A stretch of 64,000 bases of DNA, taken from Croceicoccus sp. Ery15. Its GTDB lineage: Bacteria; Pseudomonadota; Alphaproteobacteria; Sphingomonadales; Sphingomonadaceae. A program made the translations under genes and the position numbers. Location: contig NZ_CP087588.1 in NCBI RefSeq assembly GCF_020985305.1, forward strand, positions 3,161,501 through 3,225,500. Reading direction: 5' to 3'. The notes under the pieces were generated by a model, which made no database searches, was not told where the DNA came from, and was given only the letters and a program-made list of their open reading frames with translations. Shown here in pieces: positions 36,356 to 46,311 of the stretch (its first letter is position 1; every line of letters begins with the position of its first letter).

Positions 36356-37615
36356 TTACCCGCCGGCGGGAAGCGGTTGCACCACGGGGCGCGATTCCAG
36401 CACGGGTTCGGCAGGTTCCGGTGCTTCTGCCGGAGCAGGCTTTTCGGCCGAAACGGCATCGGGGATTTCGGTCTCGGCTTCGGGTTCGGCCTCGAACAGG
36501 CCTTCTGCCGCAGCTTCGGAACCGGCCGACCCGTCGATCAGCGTCGTGCTCTGCCGCACGAAATCGGTCTGTTCGGTGACGCCGGTGGGCGTGTCGCTGA
36601 TCTCGATATCGCAGTTGAATTCAAGCCGCTCGCCAATCTCGCCCAGATCGGGGTTGTGATTGCCCTTCAGCGCCTCGATCTCTGCCGCACGCTGCACCAG
36701 ATACAGGTCGCGCTCTGCCGCATAGGGGTCGCCGCATTTGTCGCGGACCGATGCGATCTGCGCATCCTTGTCCACTCGGTCGTTCAGCGAATTGAGCGTG
36801 CCTGCGGGGATCACGTAATAGGGGCTGTTGAACGGCTTGCCGACAACGGTAGGCAGAAATGCCAGATCGACCGTCCGCCCGACAAGGTCGCGCACAGTGG
36901 TCGATCCGATCAGCGGCAGATAGAGATAGGGGCCGGGGCCGACGCCGTAATAGCCCAGCGTATTGGCAAGGCCATTGGGTTCGTATTCCATGCCGAACGG
37001 CTCTTTCGCGGCAACATCGAACAGCCCGCCGATCCCAAGAGTAGTGTTGATCGCGAAACGGCCCAGCGTTTTCAGCGCCTTGCCCGGTTTCAGCTGCAAC
37101 AGATAATGCAGCGCGCTGACCGGTTCGCCCAGGTTCGACAGGAAATTATCCACCCCGTCGCGGACCGGTTCGGGGATGCCGCTGCTATAGGCATCGGCGA
37201 TCGGTTCGACGACGGCCATATCGACCTTGTCGACCACTTCGTAGCTGAGGGCGTTGATCCGTTCGGCAGGGTCGCCCTTGGGCGCGCCGACTTCGCCCGA
37301 GACGATGATTTCGCCCCCGTCGGCCACATCGCCGCCGTCAGAGGGCGGGGTTTCGGGTTCGGTGGCGGCGGGCTGTCCGGCCGATGCCGCTTCTTCGGGA
37401 GAGGGGAGGGGCTGTTCGGCGTCCTGCCTAAAGGCAAAGCTCTTGCGTTCCAGCACGCGCAGCACATCGGACGGCAGCGGCGTCGCCACGGCCATCGCGG
37501 CGGGCGATCCGCCATTGAGACTTTGGGCGAAACCCGCCTTGCCCGATACCGGCGCATTATCAGCAACACCGGCGCCGCCCATGACAAGCGCCGCCGCCAG
37601 ACCCGAAATTACCAT
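36356..37615 (-). CDS. mlaA: MlaA/VacJ-family phospholipid-transport lipoprotein-like protein
   Basis: A 419-residue protein with an N-terminal hydrophobic stretch, an acidic Pro/Glu-rich linker to about residue 115, then an MlaA domain (about 118-330). Recognisable segments are DPAERINALSYEVVDKVD, EPVRDGVDNFLSNLGEP, GRFAINTTLGIGGLFDVA, TLGYYGVGPGPYLYLPLIGSTTVRD and GKPFNSPYYVIPAGTL. MlaA extracts mislocalised phospholipids from the outer leaflet of the outer membrane. I see no clear lipobox Cys, unlike classical VacJ; anchoring may be by the signal helix. The Glu/Pro/Ala C-terminal tail of about 60 residues is an oddity. GGTGAGG lies 4 bases before the ATG. Confidence 0.88.
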   Translation of the reverse strand: MVISGLAAALVMGGAGVADNAPVSGKAGFAQSLNGGSPAAMAVATPLPSDVLRVLERKSFAFRQDAEQPLPSPEEAASAGQPAATEPETPPSDGGDVADGGEIIVSGEVGAPKGDPAERINALSYEVVDKVDMAVVEPIADAYSSGIPEPVRDGVDNFLSNLGEPVSALHYLLQLKPGKALKTLGRFAINTTLGIGGLFDVAAKEPFGMEYEPNGLANTLGYYGVGPGPYLYLPLIGSTTVRDLVGRTVDLAFLPTVVGKPFNSPYYVIPAGTLNSLNDRVDKDAQIASVRDKCGDPYAAERDLYLVQRAAEIEALKGNHNPDLGEIGERLEFNCDIEISDTPTGVTEQTDFVRQSTTLIDGSAGSEAAAEGLFEAEPEAETEIPDAVSAEKPAPAEAPEPAEPVLESRPVVQPLPAGG

Positions 37616-37796
37616 TCCACCTCACCTGATCCGGCCCGTACGGGGCCGCCCGTCTGTCGCAATTGCCCGATGTGTTCGGGGTAATCCCTCGCGGTAGCAG
37701 GATCGTATAAACCGCGAATGAACTCATGCGGTAATGCATAATCGGCCGCTTTGTGCCCATGTCGCACGTAAGCATTTGTATTGAATAGTATTTATG

Positions 37797-40544
37797 TCAC
37801 GCGGCGGCTTCCTCGGTCGCTTGCACCGCTTCCAGCAATTTCGCCTCGATCTCTTTCATCCGGCTTTTCGAATGGATCTTGTCGCCCAGAAGATCGGTGA
37901 CATAGAACGTGTCGGCGGCCCGTTCGCCGTAATTGGTGACATGGGCCGACTGGATCATCAGCCGTTCTTCGAACAGGGCGCGGGCCAGACGGTTCAACAG
38001 GGCGGGGCGGTCGCGCGCGCTGACTTCTATCACCGTAAAGCGGTTCGATGCGTCATTGTCGAATTCGATGCGCGGGCGCACGATGAACGCATGGGCGCGC
38101 GGGCGCGGCATGGGGCGGGCGGCCAGTTCGGGCACCAGCTCGTTCCGGTGGGCCAGCGAATCCTCGATCGCCTGTTTCAGCCGGTTGATCTGGTGCTGTT
38201 CGTGAAACGGGCGGCCCAGCGGGTCCTGAACCAGCAGATTATCGACCGCGACGCCATTGCGGCTGGTGTGGAAACGCGCGTCGATGATGTTTCCGCCCGC
38301 AAGATGAATGCCGCCCGCGATGCGGCTGAACAGACCGGGGTGGTCGCCCACGATCACGGTGACCAGCGTAGCGCCGCGGTTTTCCGAATAATGGCACTCG
38401 ATCGACAGGCTGCGCTGGCCTTGCATCGCGTCGATCTGGCGCAGGTTGGGCACGATCACTTCGGGTGCTTCTGCAATCCAGTAACTGGCCAGCATCGCAC
38501 TGCCCGCGCTGTCGACCAGTCCGGCGTCATCGCCCAGCAATTCGGCAACTTGCGCCTTCTTTATCTCGACGCCCTTTTCACGGCCCACGCTCTTGTGGCC
38601 AAGGCGGATGCGTTCTTCCGCCGCGAAGTAAAGATCGGTCAAAAGCTGGCTTTTCCAGCTGTTCCACACGCCCGGCCCGACCGCGCCGATATCCACCACG
38701 GTCAGCACCAAAAGCAGGCGCAACCGTTCGAGCGATTGTACCTCTGCCACGAAATCGGCGATGGTCTTGGGATCGGCCAGATCGCGCTTGAACGCGGTCG
38801 CGCTCATCAAAAGATGCTGGCGTACCAGCCATGAGACGAGCTCGGTCTCTTCGTCCTCCAGCCCCAGACGCGGGCCGACTTTCAGCGCATCCTCGGCCCC
38901 CAGCACCGAATGGTCGCCGCCGCGCCCCTTGGCGATATCGTGCATCAGCACCGCGACATAGAGCGCGCGGCGATGCTTGATCTTGCCGATAATCTCGGTC
39001 GCGGTGGGGCGGCTTTCGGCGCTTTCGCCCGATTCGATGCGGGCCAGCGCGCCGATGGCGCGGATCGTGTGTTCGTCGACCGTGTAATGGTGATACATGT
39101 CGAACTGCATCTGCGCGACCACGCGGCCGAATTCGGGCATGATGCGGCCGAACACGCTGGCCTCGTTCATCCAGCGCAGGGCCAGCTCGGGATTGTCGCG
39201 GCTGGTGAGCAGGTCGAGGAACAGGGCATTGGCGCGCTTGTCGCGGCGGATCTTGTTGTCGATCAGCCCCGAATCGCGGTCGGCCAGCCGCATGGCATTG
39301 GGGTGGACTTCCACCCCTTCGGCATTGGCGAGGGTGAATATCTCGACCAGCCGGACAGGGTCCTGCTGAAAGAAATCGTCGGTTGGCACATTGATGCGGC
39401 CGCCCGCTATCTCGAACCCGTGCACATGGCGCGTGCGTTCGCGCAGCCGTGTCATCAGGCTGGGGCGTTTGGACTTGGCGAATTGCTCGTCCAGCTGGGC
39501 AAGGAACACGCCGGTCAGACTGCCCACGCGCTTCGCCTGCAGGAAATAGAACCGCATGAACCGCTCGACCGCGCTCTTGCCGGGGCGGTCGACGAAATTC
39601 ATCCGCGCAGAGACTTCGCGCTGCAGGTCGAAGGTCAGCCGGTCTTCCTCGCGCCCCGTGATCGTGTGCAAATGGCAGCGCACCGCCCAGAAGAAATTCT
39701 CAGCACGGCGGAACGCGCGATATTCGGCGCGGGTCAGCAATCCGGCATCGACCAGTTCGGATGCGGTGCGCACCTTATGAATATATTTGCCGATCCAGTA
39801 CAACGTGTGCAGGTCGCGCAGGCCGCCCTTACCCTCTTTCACATTGGGTTCGACGACATAGCGCGAATCGCCCATGCGCTTGTGCCGCTCCTCGCGCTCC
39901 AGCAGCTTTTCGGCAACGAACTGCTTTTCCGATCCCGCGACAACTTCGCTCCAGAACCGTTCGCTCGCCCGTTCGTAGAGCGCCTGATCGCCCCACAGGA
40001 ACCGCCCTTCCAGCAGGGCGGTGCGGATGGTCAAATCCTGCTTCGCCATCTTGACCATATCGTCGAGGCTGCGGCTGGAATGGCCGACTTTCAGGCCCAG
40101 ATCCCACAGGAAATAGAGGATCGCCTCGATCACCTGTTCGCACCATGGCGTGTTCTTGATCGGCGTGATGAAGGCGATGTCGACATCGGATTGCGGCGCC
40201 ATCTCGCCCCGTCCGTACCCGCCGACGGCGAGCAATGTCAGATGCTCGCCCGCGCTGCGGTTGGCGGCGGGATAGACATGGGTGATGACATGATCGTGGA
40301 TCACGCGGATCAGCTGGTCGACCAGAAACGACTGCGCGGCCGCCATCTTGTGCCCTGCCGACGGCTCGGCCTCCAGCCGCGTGGCGATTTCCTTGCGGCC
40401 ACTGGCCAGCGCGTCCTTGAAGATGGCAACAAGGGCGGGCCGCTTAACCTTGCCGCCCGCATCCTTGATCGCGGCATCCACGGCGGCGGACAGTTTCCTC
40501 CGGTCGATGATGGCGCGCTGGTTGGGAATGCGGGGCTGGCTCAT
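37797..40544 (-). CDS. glnD: Bifunctional PII uridylyltransferase / uridylyl-removing enzyme
   Basis: A 915-residue nitrogen sensor. The nucleotidyltransferase domain has AVGGYGRGEMAPQSDVDIAF with the two catalytic Asp residues. The HD domain removes UMP (YTVDEHTIRAIG, MHDIAKGRGGDHS). Two C-terminal ACT domains (VIVGDHPGLFSRIAG and VSARDRPALLNRLAR) bind glutamine. It uridylylates PII proteins when glutamine is low and reverses this when glutamine is high. Its targets glnB/glnK are not in the window. It stands alone between mlaA and the divergent lgt. Confidence 0.97.
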   Translation of the reverse strand: MSQPRIPNQRAIIDRRKLSAAVDAAIKDAGGKVKRPALVAIFKDALASGRKEIATRLEAEPSAGHKMAAAQSFLVDQLIRVIHDHVITHVYPAANRSAGEHLTLLAVGGYGRGEMAPQSDVDIAFITPIKNTPWCEQVIEAILYFLWDLGLKVGHSSRSLDDMVKMAKQDLTIRTALLEGRFLWGDQALYERASERFWSEVVAGSEKQFVAEKLLEREERHKRMGDSRYVVEPNVKEGKGGLRDLHTLYWIGKYIHKVRTASELVDAGLLTRAEYRAFRRAENFFWAVRCHLHTITGREEDRLTFDLQREVSARMNFVDRPGKSAVERFMRFYFLQAKRVGSLTGVFLAQLDEQFAKSKRPSLMTRLRERTRHVHGFEIAGGRINVPTDDFFQQDPVRLVEIFTLANAEGVEVHPNAMRLADRDSGLIDNKIRRDKRANALFLDLLTSRDNPELALRWMNEASVFGRIMPEFGRVVAQMQFDMYHHYTVDEHTIRAIGALARIESGESAESRPTATEIIGKIKHRRALYVAVLMHDIAKGRGGDHSVLGAEDALKVGPRLGLEDEETELVSWLVRQHLLMSATAFKRDLADPKTIADFVAEVQSLERLRLLLVLTVVDIGAVGPGVWNSWKSQLLTDLYFAAEERIRLGHKSVGREKGVEIKKAQVAELLGDDAGLVDSAGSAMLASYWIAEAPEVIVPNLRQIDAMQGQRSLSIECHYSENRGATLVTVIVGDHPGLFSRIAGGIHLAGGNIIDARFHTSRNGVAVDNLLVQDPLGRPFHEQHQINRLKQAIEDSLAHRNELVPELAARPMPRPRAHAFIVRPRIEFDNDASNRFTVIEVSARDRPALLNRLARALFEERLMIQSAHVTNYGERAADTFYVTDLLGDKIHSKSRMKEIEAKLLEAVQATEEAAA

Positions 40545-40754
40545 GCAAATCCGTCGATTGGGGGCGGGCCGTGCGGCCCATTGCCTGACATATTGGCCGC
40601 ACTAGCGCGTTTTCCAAGCCGGGGCCAATCTGCATATGCCCGTCTGCACAGGCAAGCGCGCGGCAGCGCACTCTTTCATAGGGCTGCGCCATGTGCCAAA
40701 GAGCGCGCGCCGCGGGACACCAGCATCGCCCGTGCGCCAAATGGAGAAATGCGA

Positions 40755-41621
40755 GTGTCGCTCGAACTGGCCGCCGCGGCGGCGAATGCGCCGATTTACT
40801 GGGAAAACCTGGGTCTGCGCCCGGGAATCGACCTCGGCTTCTTTACGCTGCGCTGGTATTCTCTGGCCTATCTGGCGGGCATTGCGCTGGGCTATTTTCA
40901 TTTGACGCGCATGATCAAATCCCCCGGCGCGCCGCTGGCGCAGCGCCATGCCGAGGATCTGTTCTTCTGGTGTACGCTGGGCATCATTTTTGGCGGGCGG
41001 CTGGGCTATGCCACATTTTACGAACCGTCGCTGTGGGGCGATCCGATGGCTTTACTGTCCGTCTGGAACGGGGGGATGAGCTTTCATGGCGGGCTGATCG
41101 GCACGGTGCTGGCAATCGTGTGGGTGTCGTATCGCGGCAAACTCAACTTCATGCGCGTGGCCGATTATATCGCGGTGAATGTGCCCTTCGGCCTGCTGTT
41201 CGGACGACTGGCGAATTTCGTGAACGGTGAATTATGGGGCCGCGCCGCGGGGCCGGACGTGCCATGGGCCATGGTATTCCCGCATGGCGGTCCGGTCGCG
41301 CGCCATCCCAGCCAGCTTTACGAGGCGCTGCTGGAAGGTCTGGTACTGGGCGTGGTGCTGCTGTGCCTGTTCTGGCTGACGCGGGCGCGCTGGCGCACCG
41401 GCCTTTTGGTGGGTGTTTTCACGCTGGGATACGGGCTGTCGCGCTTTACTGTCGAGTTCTTCCGGGAGCCTGACCAGCAACTGGCCGAATTCGCGGTGCG
41501 CACCGGGTTTTCGATGGGCCAGTGGCTGACCATGCCGATGATCCTGATCGGGCTGGCGCTGATCGTCACCGCGCTGATCCGCCCCGCGCAGGGAGCCTCC
41601 GCCCGCGTCGCATCGGCGTGA
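40755..41621 (+). CDS. lgt: Prolipoprotein diacylglyceryl transferase
   Basis: A 288-residue inner-membrane enzyme with about seven helices that transfers diacylglycerol from phosphatidylglycerol to the lipobox Cys of prelipoproteins. The signature loop is GLLFGRLANFVNGELWGR, and GGMSFHGGLIG contains the essential His. HPSQLYEALLEG and a FREPDQQL segment follow. GGAGA sits 7 bases before GTG 40755 but only 1 base before the ATG at 40749, so the GTG is chosen. The stop overlaps the next start (GTGA). Confidence 0.95.
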   Translation: MSLELAAAAANAPIYWENLGLRPGIDLGFFTLRWYSLAYLAGIALGYFHLTRMIKSPGAPLAQRHAEDLFFWCTLGIIFGGRLGYATFYEPSLWGDPMALLSVWNGGMSFHGGLIGTVLAIVWVSYRGKLNFMRVADYIAVNVPFGLLFGRLANFVNGELWGRAAGPDVPWAMVFPHGGPVARHPSQLYEALLEGLVLGVVLLCLFWLTRARWRTGLLVGVFTLGYGLSRFTVEFFREPDQQLAEFAVRTGFSMGQWLTMPMILIGLALIVTALIRPAQGASARVASA

Positions 41622-42703
41622 CGGCGCACGGCGTTGACAGGCCCGGTACAAGCCTGACCGACCGGTTCGCGCGGACCATCGCCCATCTGGGGCCGATTCC
41701 GCTGGCGCAATACATGGCCGAGGCGAACGCACATTATTACGCGCACCGCGATCCGCTCGGCGTGGCGGGCGATTTTATCACCGCGCCCGAAATCAGCCAG
41801 ATGTTTGGCGAGATGCTGGGCGGCTGGCTGGCCGATATCGCGCTGCGGGCGGGCGCGGCAAATGGATGCTATGTCGAATTGGGGGCGGGGCGGGGCACTC
41901 TGGCCCGCGATGCGCTGCGCGTGATGAAGGGCGCGGGCCTGACGCAGCCGGTGCATCTGGTCGAAGGGTCGCCGGTTCTGCGCAAGGCACAGGGAGAGCT
42001 GCTGGCCGGATATGCCCCCACATTCCACGACAGCGTGGACAGCCTGCCCGAAGACCGGCCTCTGCTGATTCTCGCCAATGAATTTTTCGATGCGCTGCCG
42101 GTGCGCCAGCTGATCCGGACGAGCGAAGGCTGGCGCGAAATGGTGGTGGGGATGGCAGGCGGACAGTTCGTGCCCGTGCCCGGCGACCGCCCGATGGATG
42201 CGGCGGTGCCCGATGCCCGCCGCGATGCGCCCGAACATACGATCATAGAGGTATGCCCCGCCGCCAGTGCCATCATGCACGAACTGGCAGGCCGGATCGC
42301 GAAGCAGGGCGGCGCGATGCTGGCGGTGGATTACGGGCATTTGCAATCCTTCACCGGCTCCAGCCTGCAGGCCGTGCGCGCGCACCGCAAGACCGACCCG
42401 TTTACCGATCCGGGCGAGGCGGATCTGACGGCGCATGTCGATTTCGCGGCCTTGGCACAGGTGGCGCAAATGGCCGGATGCCGGATCGACGGCATGGAAA
42501 CGCAGGGCGAGTTCCTGCTGGCGCTGGGCATTGCGCATCGCGCTGCGGCGCTGGCGCGGGCCAATGCGGATGCCGCGAAACCGGTGGGCGAGGCGCTGGA
42601 CCGGCTGGTCTCTCCCCAGCGGATGGGGGCGCTTTTCAAGGTTCTGGCGCTGGCCGCACACGACTGGCCGCAAGGGGCCGGCTTCGCGCCTGCGGTACAA
42701 TAG
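41618..42703 (+). CDS. MidA/NDUFAF7-family SAM-dependent methyltransferase
   Basis: A 361-residue class I methyltransferase (DUF185/COG1565). [21 protein letters not shown] is the family opening and [18 protein letters not shown] follows. The SAM-binding motif is [15 protein letters not shown], and [12 protein letters not shown] is the family hallmark. The eukaryotic relative NDUFAF7 symmetrically dimethylates an arginine of the complex I 49-kDa subunit, so a respiratory-assembly role is plausible. The GTG start overlaps the lgt stop by four bases, so the two are translationally coupled. petABC follow 176 bases later. Confidence 0.9.
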   Translation: MTAHGVDRPGTSLTDRFARTIAHLGPIPLAQYMAEANAHYYAHRDPLGVAGDFITAPEISQMFGEMLGGWLADIALRAGAANGCYVELGAGRGTLARDALRVMKGAGLTQPVHLVEGSPVLRKAQGELLAGYAPTFHDSVDSLPEDRPLLILANEFFDALPVRQLIRTSEGWREMVVGMAGGQFVPVPGDRPMDAAVPDARRDAPEHTIIEVCPAASAIMHELAGRIAKQGGAMLAVDYGHLQSFTGSSLQAVRAHRKTDPFTDPGEADLTAHVDFAALAQVAQMAGCRIDGMETQGEFLLALGIAHRAAALARANADAAKPVGEALDRLVSPQRMGALFKVLALAAHDWPQGAGFAPAVQ

Positions 42704-42879
42704 CGCAAAATCGCTGTTGGAAAATGACGGCATCGTGTCTATGGGGTGCGCGGACCGAGGCTTGCCGTGGCCCTGCTTTTCGTGAATTCTTTGCGAAACG
42801 GGACGCGGTCGGACGGGACATTCGTAGCGAAGCGGCGGGGCGCATCCTGTGTTCCGCGCAGTCAGTTCAGGGATTTGGC

Positions 42880-43458
42880 ATGGCAGACGCGACCATCGAC
42901 ACCACAGGGACCGTCGAGGGTACCAGCGAAGGCGAGACCACAGTTCGCCGCCGCGACTTTATCGAGATTGCGGCCGTCAGCGCTGCGGGCGTGGGCGGTC
43001 TTGCGGTGCTGTATCCGCTGATCAGCCAGATGGCCCCGTCCAAGGACGTTCTGGCCGAATCCACGACCGAGATCGATTTGTCCGCGATTCAGCCGGGGCA
43101 GGCGATCAAGGCTGTTTTCCGCAAGCAGCCGGTATTCGTGCGTAACCTGACCGCCAAGGAAATCGCCGAAGCAGATGCCGTTTCGGTGTCGTCGCTGCGC
43201 GATCCGGAATCGCTGGAAGACCGCACGGCCGAGGGCAAGACCAACTGGCTGATCACCATGGGCGTTTGCACCCATCTGGGCTGTGTGCCGCTGGGCGCTG
43301 CCGAAGGTGAGAACAAGGGCGAATTTGGCGGCTATTTCTGCCCCTGTCATGGTTCGCACTATGATACCGCAGGCCGCATCCGCAAAGGACCCGCGCCGCT
43401 CAATCTGGAAGTGCCCGAATACGCATTCACTTCCGATACCACCGTGGTTCTGGGCTGA
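42880..43458 (+). CDS. petA: Ubiquinol-cytochrome c reductase iron-sulfur (Rieske) subunit
   Basis: A 192-residue Rieske protein of the bc1 complex. A Tat-type signal anchor has the RRRDFI motif followed by an Ala-rich helix at about 27-50. The 2Fe-2S site has [10 protein letters not shown] and CPCHGSHYD, supplying two Cys and two His ligands plus the disulfide pair. AGGGA lies 6 bases before the ATG. It opens the petABC operon; petB starts 12 bases later. It transfers electrons from ubiquinol to cytochrome c1 at the periplasmic face. Confidence 0.97.
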   Translation: MADATIDTTGTVEGTSEGETTVRRRDFIEIAAVSAAGVGGLAVLYPLISQMAPSKDVLAESTTEIDLSAIQPGQAIKAVFRKQPVFVRNLTAKEIAEADAVSVSSLRDPESLEDRTAEGKTNWLITMGVCTHLGCVPLGAAEGENKGEFGGYFCPCHGSHYDTAGRIRKGPAPLNLEVPEYAFTSDTTVVLG

Positions 43459-43470
43459 GGATAGAGTACG

Positions 43471-44745
43471 ATGAGCTTCCCCTGGGCAAAGCATTACGAG
43501 CCGAAGAACCCCGTGATGAAGTGGGTCGACGAGCGCATGCCGCTCCCCCGCCTCGTCTATAACGCGATCGGCGCGGGCTATCCGGTGCCGCGCAACCTCA
43601 ACTATTTCTGGAACTTCGGCGTTCTGGCCGGTTTCTGCCTCGTTCTGCAGATCGTGACCGGCGTCATCCTTGCGATGCATTACGCGCCGAACGCTCTGGT
43701 CGCATTCGATTCGACCGAACACATCATGCGCGACGTCAACTGGGGCTGGCTGATGCGCTATGCGCACGCCAACGGCGCCAGCTTCTTCTTCGTCGTGGTC
43801 TATATCCACATCTTCCGCGGCTTCTTCTTCAGCAGCTACAAGGCTCCTCGCGAGATGATCTGGCTGCTGGGCGTGGTCATCTTCCTGCTGATGATGGCGA
43901 CCGCTTTCATGGGCTATGTGCTTCCATGGGGTCAGATGAGCTTTTGGGGCGCCAAGGTGATTACCGGCCTGTTCGGTGCGATCCCCGTGGTGGGCGAACC
44001 GCTGCAGATCTGGCTGCTGGGCGGATTTGCGCCCGACAATGCCGCATTGAACCGCTTCTTCTCGCTGCACTTCCTGCTGCCCTTCGTGATTGCGGGCGTC
44101 GTGATCCTGCACATCTGGGCCCTGCATATTCCGGGTTCGTCGAACCCCACGGGTGTCGAGATCAAGTCGGAGTCGGACACGGTGCCGTTCCACCCGTATT
44201 ACACGGCGAAGGACGGTTTCGGGCTGGGCGTGTTCCTGGTGCTCTATACGCTGTTCGTGTTCTTCATGCCGAACTCGCTGGGCCATCCGGATAACTATAT
44301 TCCGGCCAACCCGCTTTCGACGCCTGCGCATATCGTGCCCGAATGGTATTTCTGGCCGTTCTACGCGATCCTGCGCGCCTTTACCCAGGACTTCCTGTTC
44401 ATTCCGGCCAAGCTGATGGGCGTGATCGCGATGTTCGCCGCCATCCTCGTCTGGTTCTTCCTGCCGTGGCTGGACCGTTCGCCGGTGCGTTCGGGCCTGT
44501 ATCGCCCGCTGTTCAAGAAGTTCTTCTGGTTCGGCCTGATCCCCGCAATGGCAGTGCTGTTCTATTGCGGCGGTGCGCCTGCGGAAGAACCCTATGTGAT
44601 GCTGAGCCAGATCGCGGCGCTGTATTACTTCGCCCACTTCCTCATCATCCTGCCGCTGGTCTCTTCGTTCGAGACGCCCAAGCCGCTGCCCGGTTCGATT
44701 ACCGAAGCAGTTCTGGGCAAAGACCAGACCGCGGCTTCGGCCTGA
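43471..44745 (+). CDS. petB: Cytochrome b of the bc1 complex
   Basis: A 424-residue integral membrane protein with eight predicted helices. Heme-ligating histidines sit in the second and fourth helices (AMHYAPNA context, [22 protein letters not shown], and [21 protein letters not shown]). The Qo-site PEWY motif is present in [17 protein letters not shown]. It starts 12 bases after petA and petC follows 31 bases after it. It carries out ubiquinol oxidation and quinone reduction. A full fused b-type cytochrome, as in other alphaproteobacteria. Confidence 0.98.
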   Translation: MSFPWAKHYEPKNPVMKWVDERMPLPRLVYNAIGAGYPVPRNLNYFWNFGVLAGFCLVLQIVTGVILAMHYAPNALVAFDSTEHIMRDVNWGWLMRYAHANGASFFFVVVYIHIFRGFFFSSYKAPREMIWLLGVVIFLLMMATAFMGYVLPWGQMSFWGAKVITGLFGAIPVVGEPLQIWLLGGFAPDNAALNRFFSLHFLLPFVIAGVVILHIWALHIPGSSNPTGVEIKSESDTVPFHPYYTAKDGFGLGVFLVLYTLFVFFMPNSLGHPDNYIPANPLSTPAHIVPEWYFWPFYAILRAFTQDFLFIPAKLMGVIAMFAAILVWFFLPWLDRSPVRSGLYRPLFKKFFWFGLIPAMAVLFYCGGAPAEEPYVMLSQIAALYYFAHFLIILPLVSSFETPKPLPGSITEAVLGKDQTAASA

Positions 44746-44776
44746 GACTGACGAGACAAGAGAAAGACGCGTAAAG

Positions 44777-45631
44777 ATGGCACGCCTTATTTCAATTTTC
44801 GTCGGCCTCGGCTTTGTCGTGGTATTGGCTTACAGCTTCATCGTGGGCGCCTATACGGCCGCGACCGAACCGCACGAACCGACGGCAGAGCACGAGTTCC
44901 ACCTGCACACCCGCGACGCGCATCTCCAAAGCGCGGGCTGGACCGGCACGTTCGACGTGCAGCAGGTGCAGCGCGGCTATCAGGTTTACAAGGAAGTGTG
45001 CTCGGCCTGTCACTCGCTGCGCCACGTTGCCTTCCGCAATCTGGCAGAGCTGGGCTATTCCGAAGCCGAGGTGAAGGCCGAGGCCGCGGCATGGCAGGTT
45101 CCGGGTATCGATCCCAATACGGGTGAGGCAAACATGCGTCCGGCGCTGCCGACCGATGCATTCCCCTCGCCCTATCCGAACGCGGTGGCTGCTGCTGCTG
45201 CCAACAACAATGCGATCCCGCCCGATCTTTCGCTGATCGCCAAGGCGCGTCATGATGGCGGCAATTATGTTTACTCGCTGCTGACCGGCTATGCCGATGC
45301 AAACAGCTATGAACATGACGGCAAGGTTCTGAAGGAAGAATTCCCCGACTTCTCGACCCCGACCGGGCTGCATTTCAACCCCTATTTCCCGAACCTCAAC
45401 CTCGCCATGGCGCCGCCACTGACCACCGATGGTCAGGTGACCTATGCCGACGGGACCGAGGCGAGTGTCGACCAGATGTCGAAGGACGTGGCAGCGTTCC
45501 TGGTCTGGACGGCAGAACCGACGCTGCAAAAGCGCCACCAGACGGGCTTCCCCGTGGTGCTGTTCCTGATCTTTGCCACCGTGCTGGGCTTCCTTGCCTA
45601 TCGCAACGTGTGGCGGAACGTGAAGCACTAA
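44777..45631 (+). CDS. petC: Cytochrome c1 of the bc1 complex
   Basis: A 284-residue membrane-anchored c-type cytochrome. An N-terminal helix at about 4-24 acts as signal, the heme site is CSACHSLRHVAF near residue 76, and the axial Met is expected in the NLAMAPPL region. A C-terminal anchor helix spans about 255-277. It passes electrons from the Rieske protein to soluble cytochrome c. It is the last gene of petABC, followed after 21 bases by a terminator. Confidence 0.97.
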   Translation: MARLISIFVGLGFVVVLAYSFIVGAYTAATEPHEPTAEHEFHLHTRDAHLQSAGWTGTFDVQQVQRGYQVYKEVCSACHSLRHVAFRNLAELGYSEAEVKAEAAAWQVPGIDPNTGEANMRPALPTDAFPSPYPNAVAAAAANNNAIPPDLSLIAKARHDGGNYVYSLLTGYADANSYEHDGKVLKEEFPDFSTPTGLHFNPYFPNLNLAMAPPLTTDGQVTYADGTEASVDQMSKDVAAFLVWTAEPTLQKRHQTGFPVVLFLIFATVLGFLAYRNVWRNVKH

Positions 45632-45652
45632 GGCTTCGCGCTAGGGCACAAG

Positions 45653-45688
45653 AAAAGGGCCGCCGGTTCATACCGCGCGGCCCTTTTT
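45653..45688 (+). terminator. Terminator of petABC
   Basis: An AAAAGGGCCGC / GCGGCCCTTTTT stem with a 13-base loop; the T-run is at 45684-45688. The A-run at the other side would also let it work on the minus strand. Confidence 0.9.
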
Positions 45689-45794
45689 CTATTCTTGCGA
45701 ATTTCGTCTTAAACGCCGAATTTGCTGTGATCGGCGATTGACGAAGCCCCCTGCATAATGGCAAGCACCGCGGCGCCGATCAGGCACCGAGCGG

Positions 45795-45868
45795 GCGGGT
45801 ATAGCATAGTGGTAATGCTCTAGCCTTCCAAGCTAGCTAGAGGGGTTCGATTCCCCTTACCCGCTCCA
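45795..45868 (+). tRNA. tRNA-Gly (anticodon TCC)
   Basis: A full cloverleaf. The acceptor stem is GCGGGTA/TACCCGC, D arm GCAT-AGTGGTA-ATGC, anticodon arm CTAGC-CTTCCAA-GCTAG with TCC, variable loop CTAG and T arm AGGGG-TTCGATT-CCCCT. The discriminator is T and an encoded CCA follows. It reads GGA and GGG glycine codons. It lies in the short gap between petABC and a leftward membrane gene and is not interrupted or flanked by an integrase. Confidence 0.97.
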
Positions 45869-45932
45869 GCTCACTCCATGAGGACTTTGTGCGGTCGCCT
45901 GGTGTCACCCCGCCCGCCGCGGGAACAAGCGT

Positions 45933-46289
45933 TCAGTCGTGCGATTTGTCTTTCCGCGCCCCGATCCAGCGGGCAGCGGAAAGCGCAATGCCGAACAAGG
46001 TCACGCCCAACCCCAAACCCAGGTTGGTAGGGTCGATGGCTGCGTCTGCAAATGGCAGACTTGCCGAATAGGCACCGCCGATCACTGTCGCGCCTAAACC
46101 GACGGCGGAAACGGCAGGTGGCTTCTGCTGATCGATCCTGTCGGTTAGCAGGGGAAGCTGTTCTGGCGCGAATTCCAAGGCCTTTTGGATCGAGCGATTG
46201 AGGAAATAGCTGGACAACATCCGGCGCAACTCCGCCAAAAGGAATACGGGTGCCGCCATCACGACTGCGACCAAAGCCAGTTCTTCCAT
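45933..46289 (-). CDS. Small membrane protein of unknown function
   Basis: A 118-residue protein. A first hydrophobic helix (about 4-20) is followed by an amphipathic region LNRSIQKALEFAPEQLPLLTDRID. Two further hydrophobic segments lie at about 59-75 and 88-108, ending RWIGARKDKSHD. AAGGAG is 5 bases before the ATG, which supports a real gene. I recognise no family with certainty; the central segment recalls small DUF6249-like membrane proteins. It lies 22 bases downstream of the symporter stop, on the same strand, and may be co-transcribed with it. Confidence 0.75.
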   Translation of the reverse strand: MEELALVAVVMAAPVFLLAELRRMLSSYFLNRSIQKALEFAPEQLPLLTDRIDQQKPPAVSAVGLGATVIGGAYSASLPFADAAIDPTNLGLGLGVTLFGIALSAARWIGARKDKSHD

Positions 46290-46311
46290 TGATGCTCCTT
46301 TCGACAGCCCC

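Noticed and set aside
38910..40754. Upstream in-frame extension of lgt running across glnD
   Set aside because: It is antisense to a certain gene; lgt homology begins only at about 40760 and a good ribosome site fits the GTG at 40755.
45795..45868. tRNA-Gly as an integration site for a mobile island
   Set aside because: No integrase, no repeated tRNA 3' end and no composition shift in the following genes.
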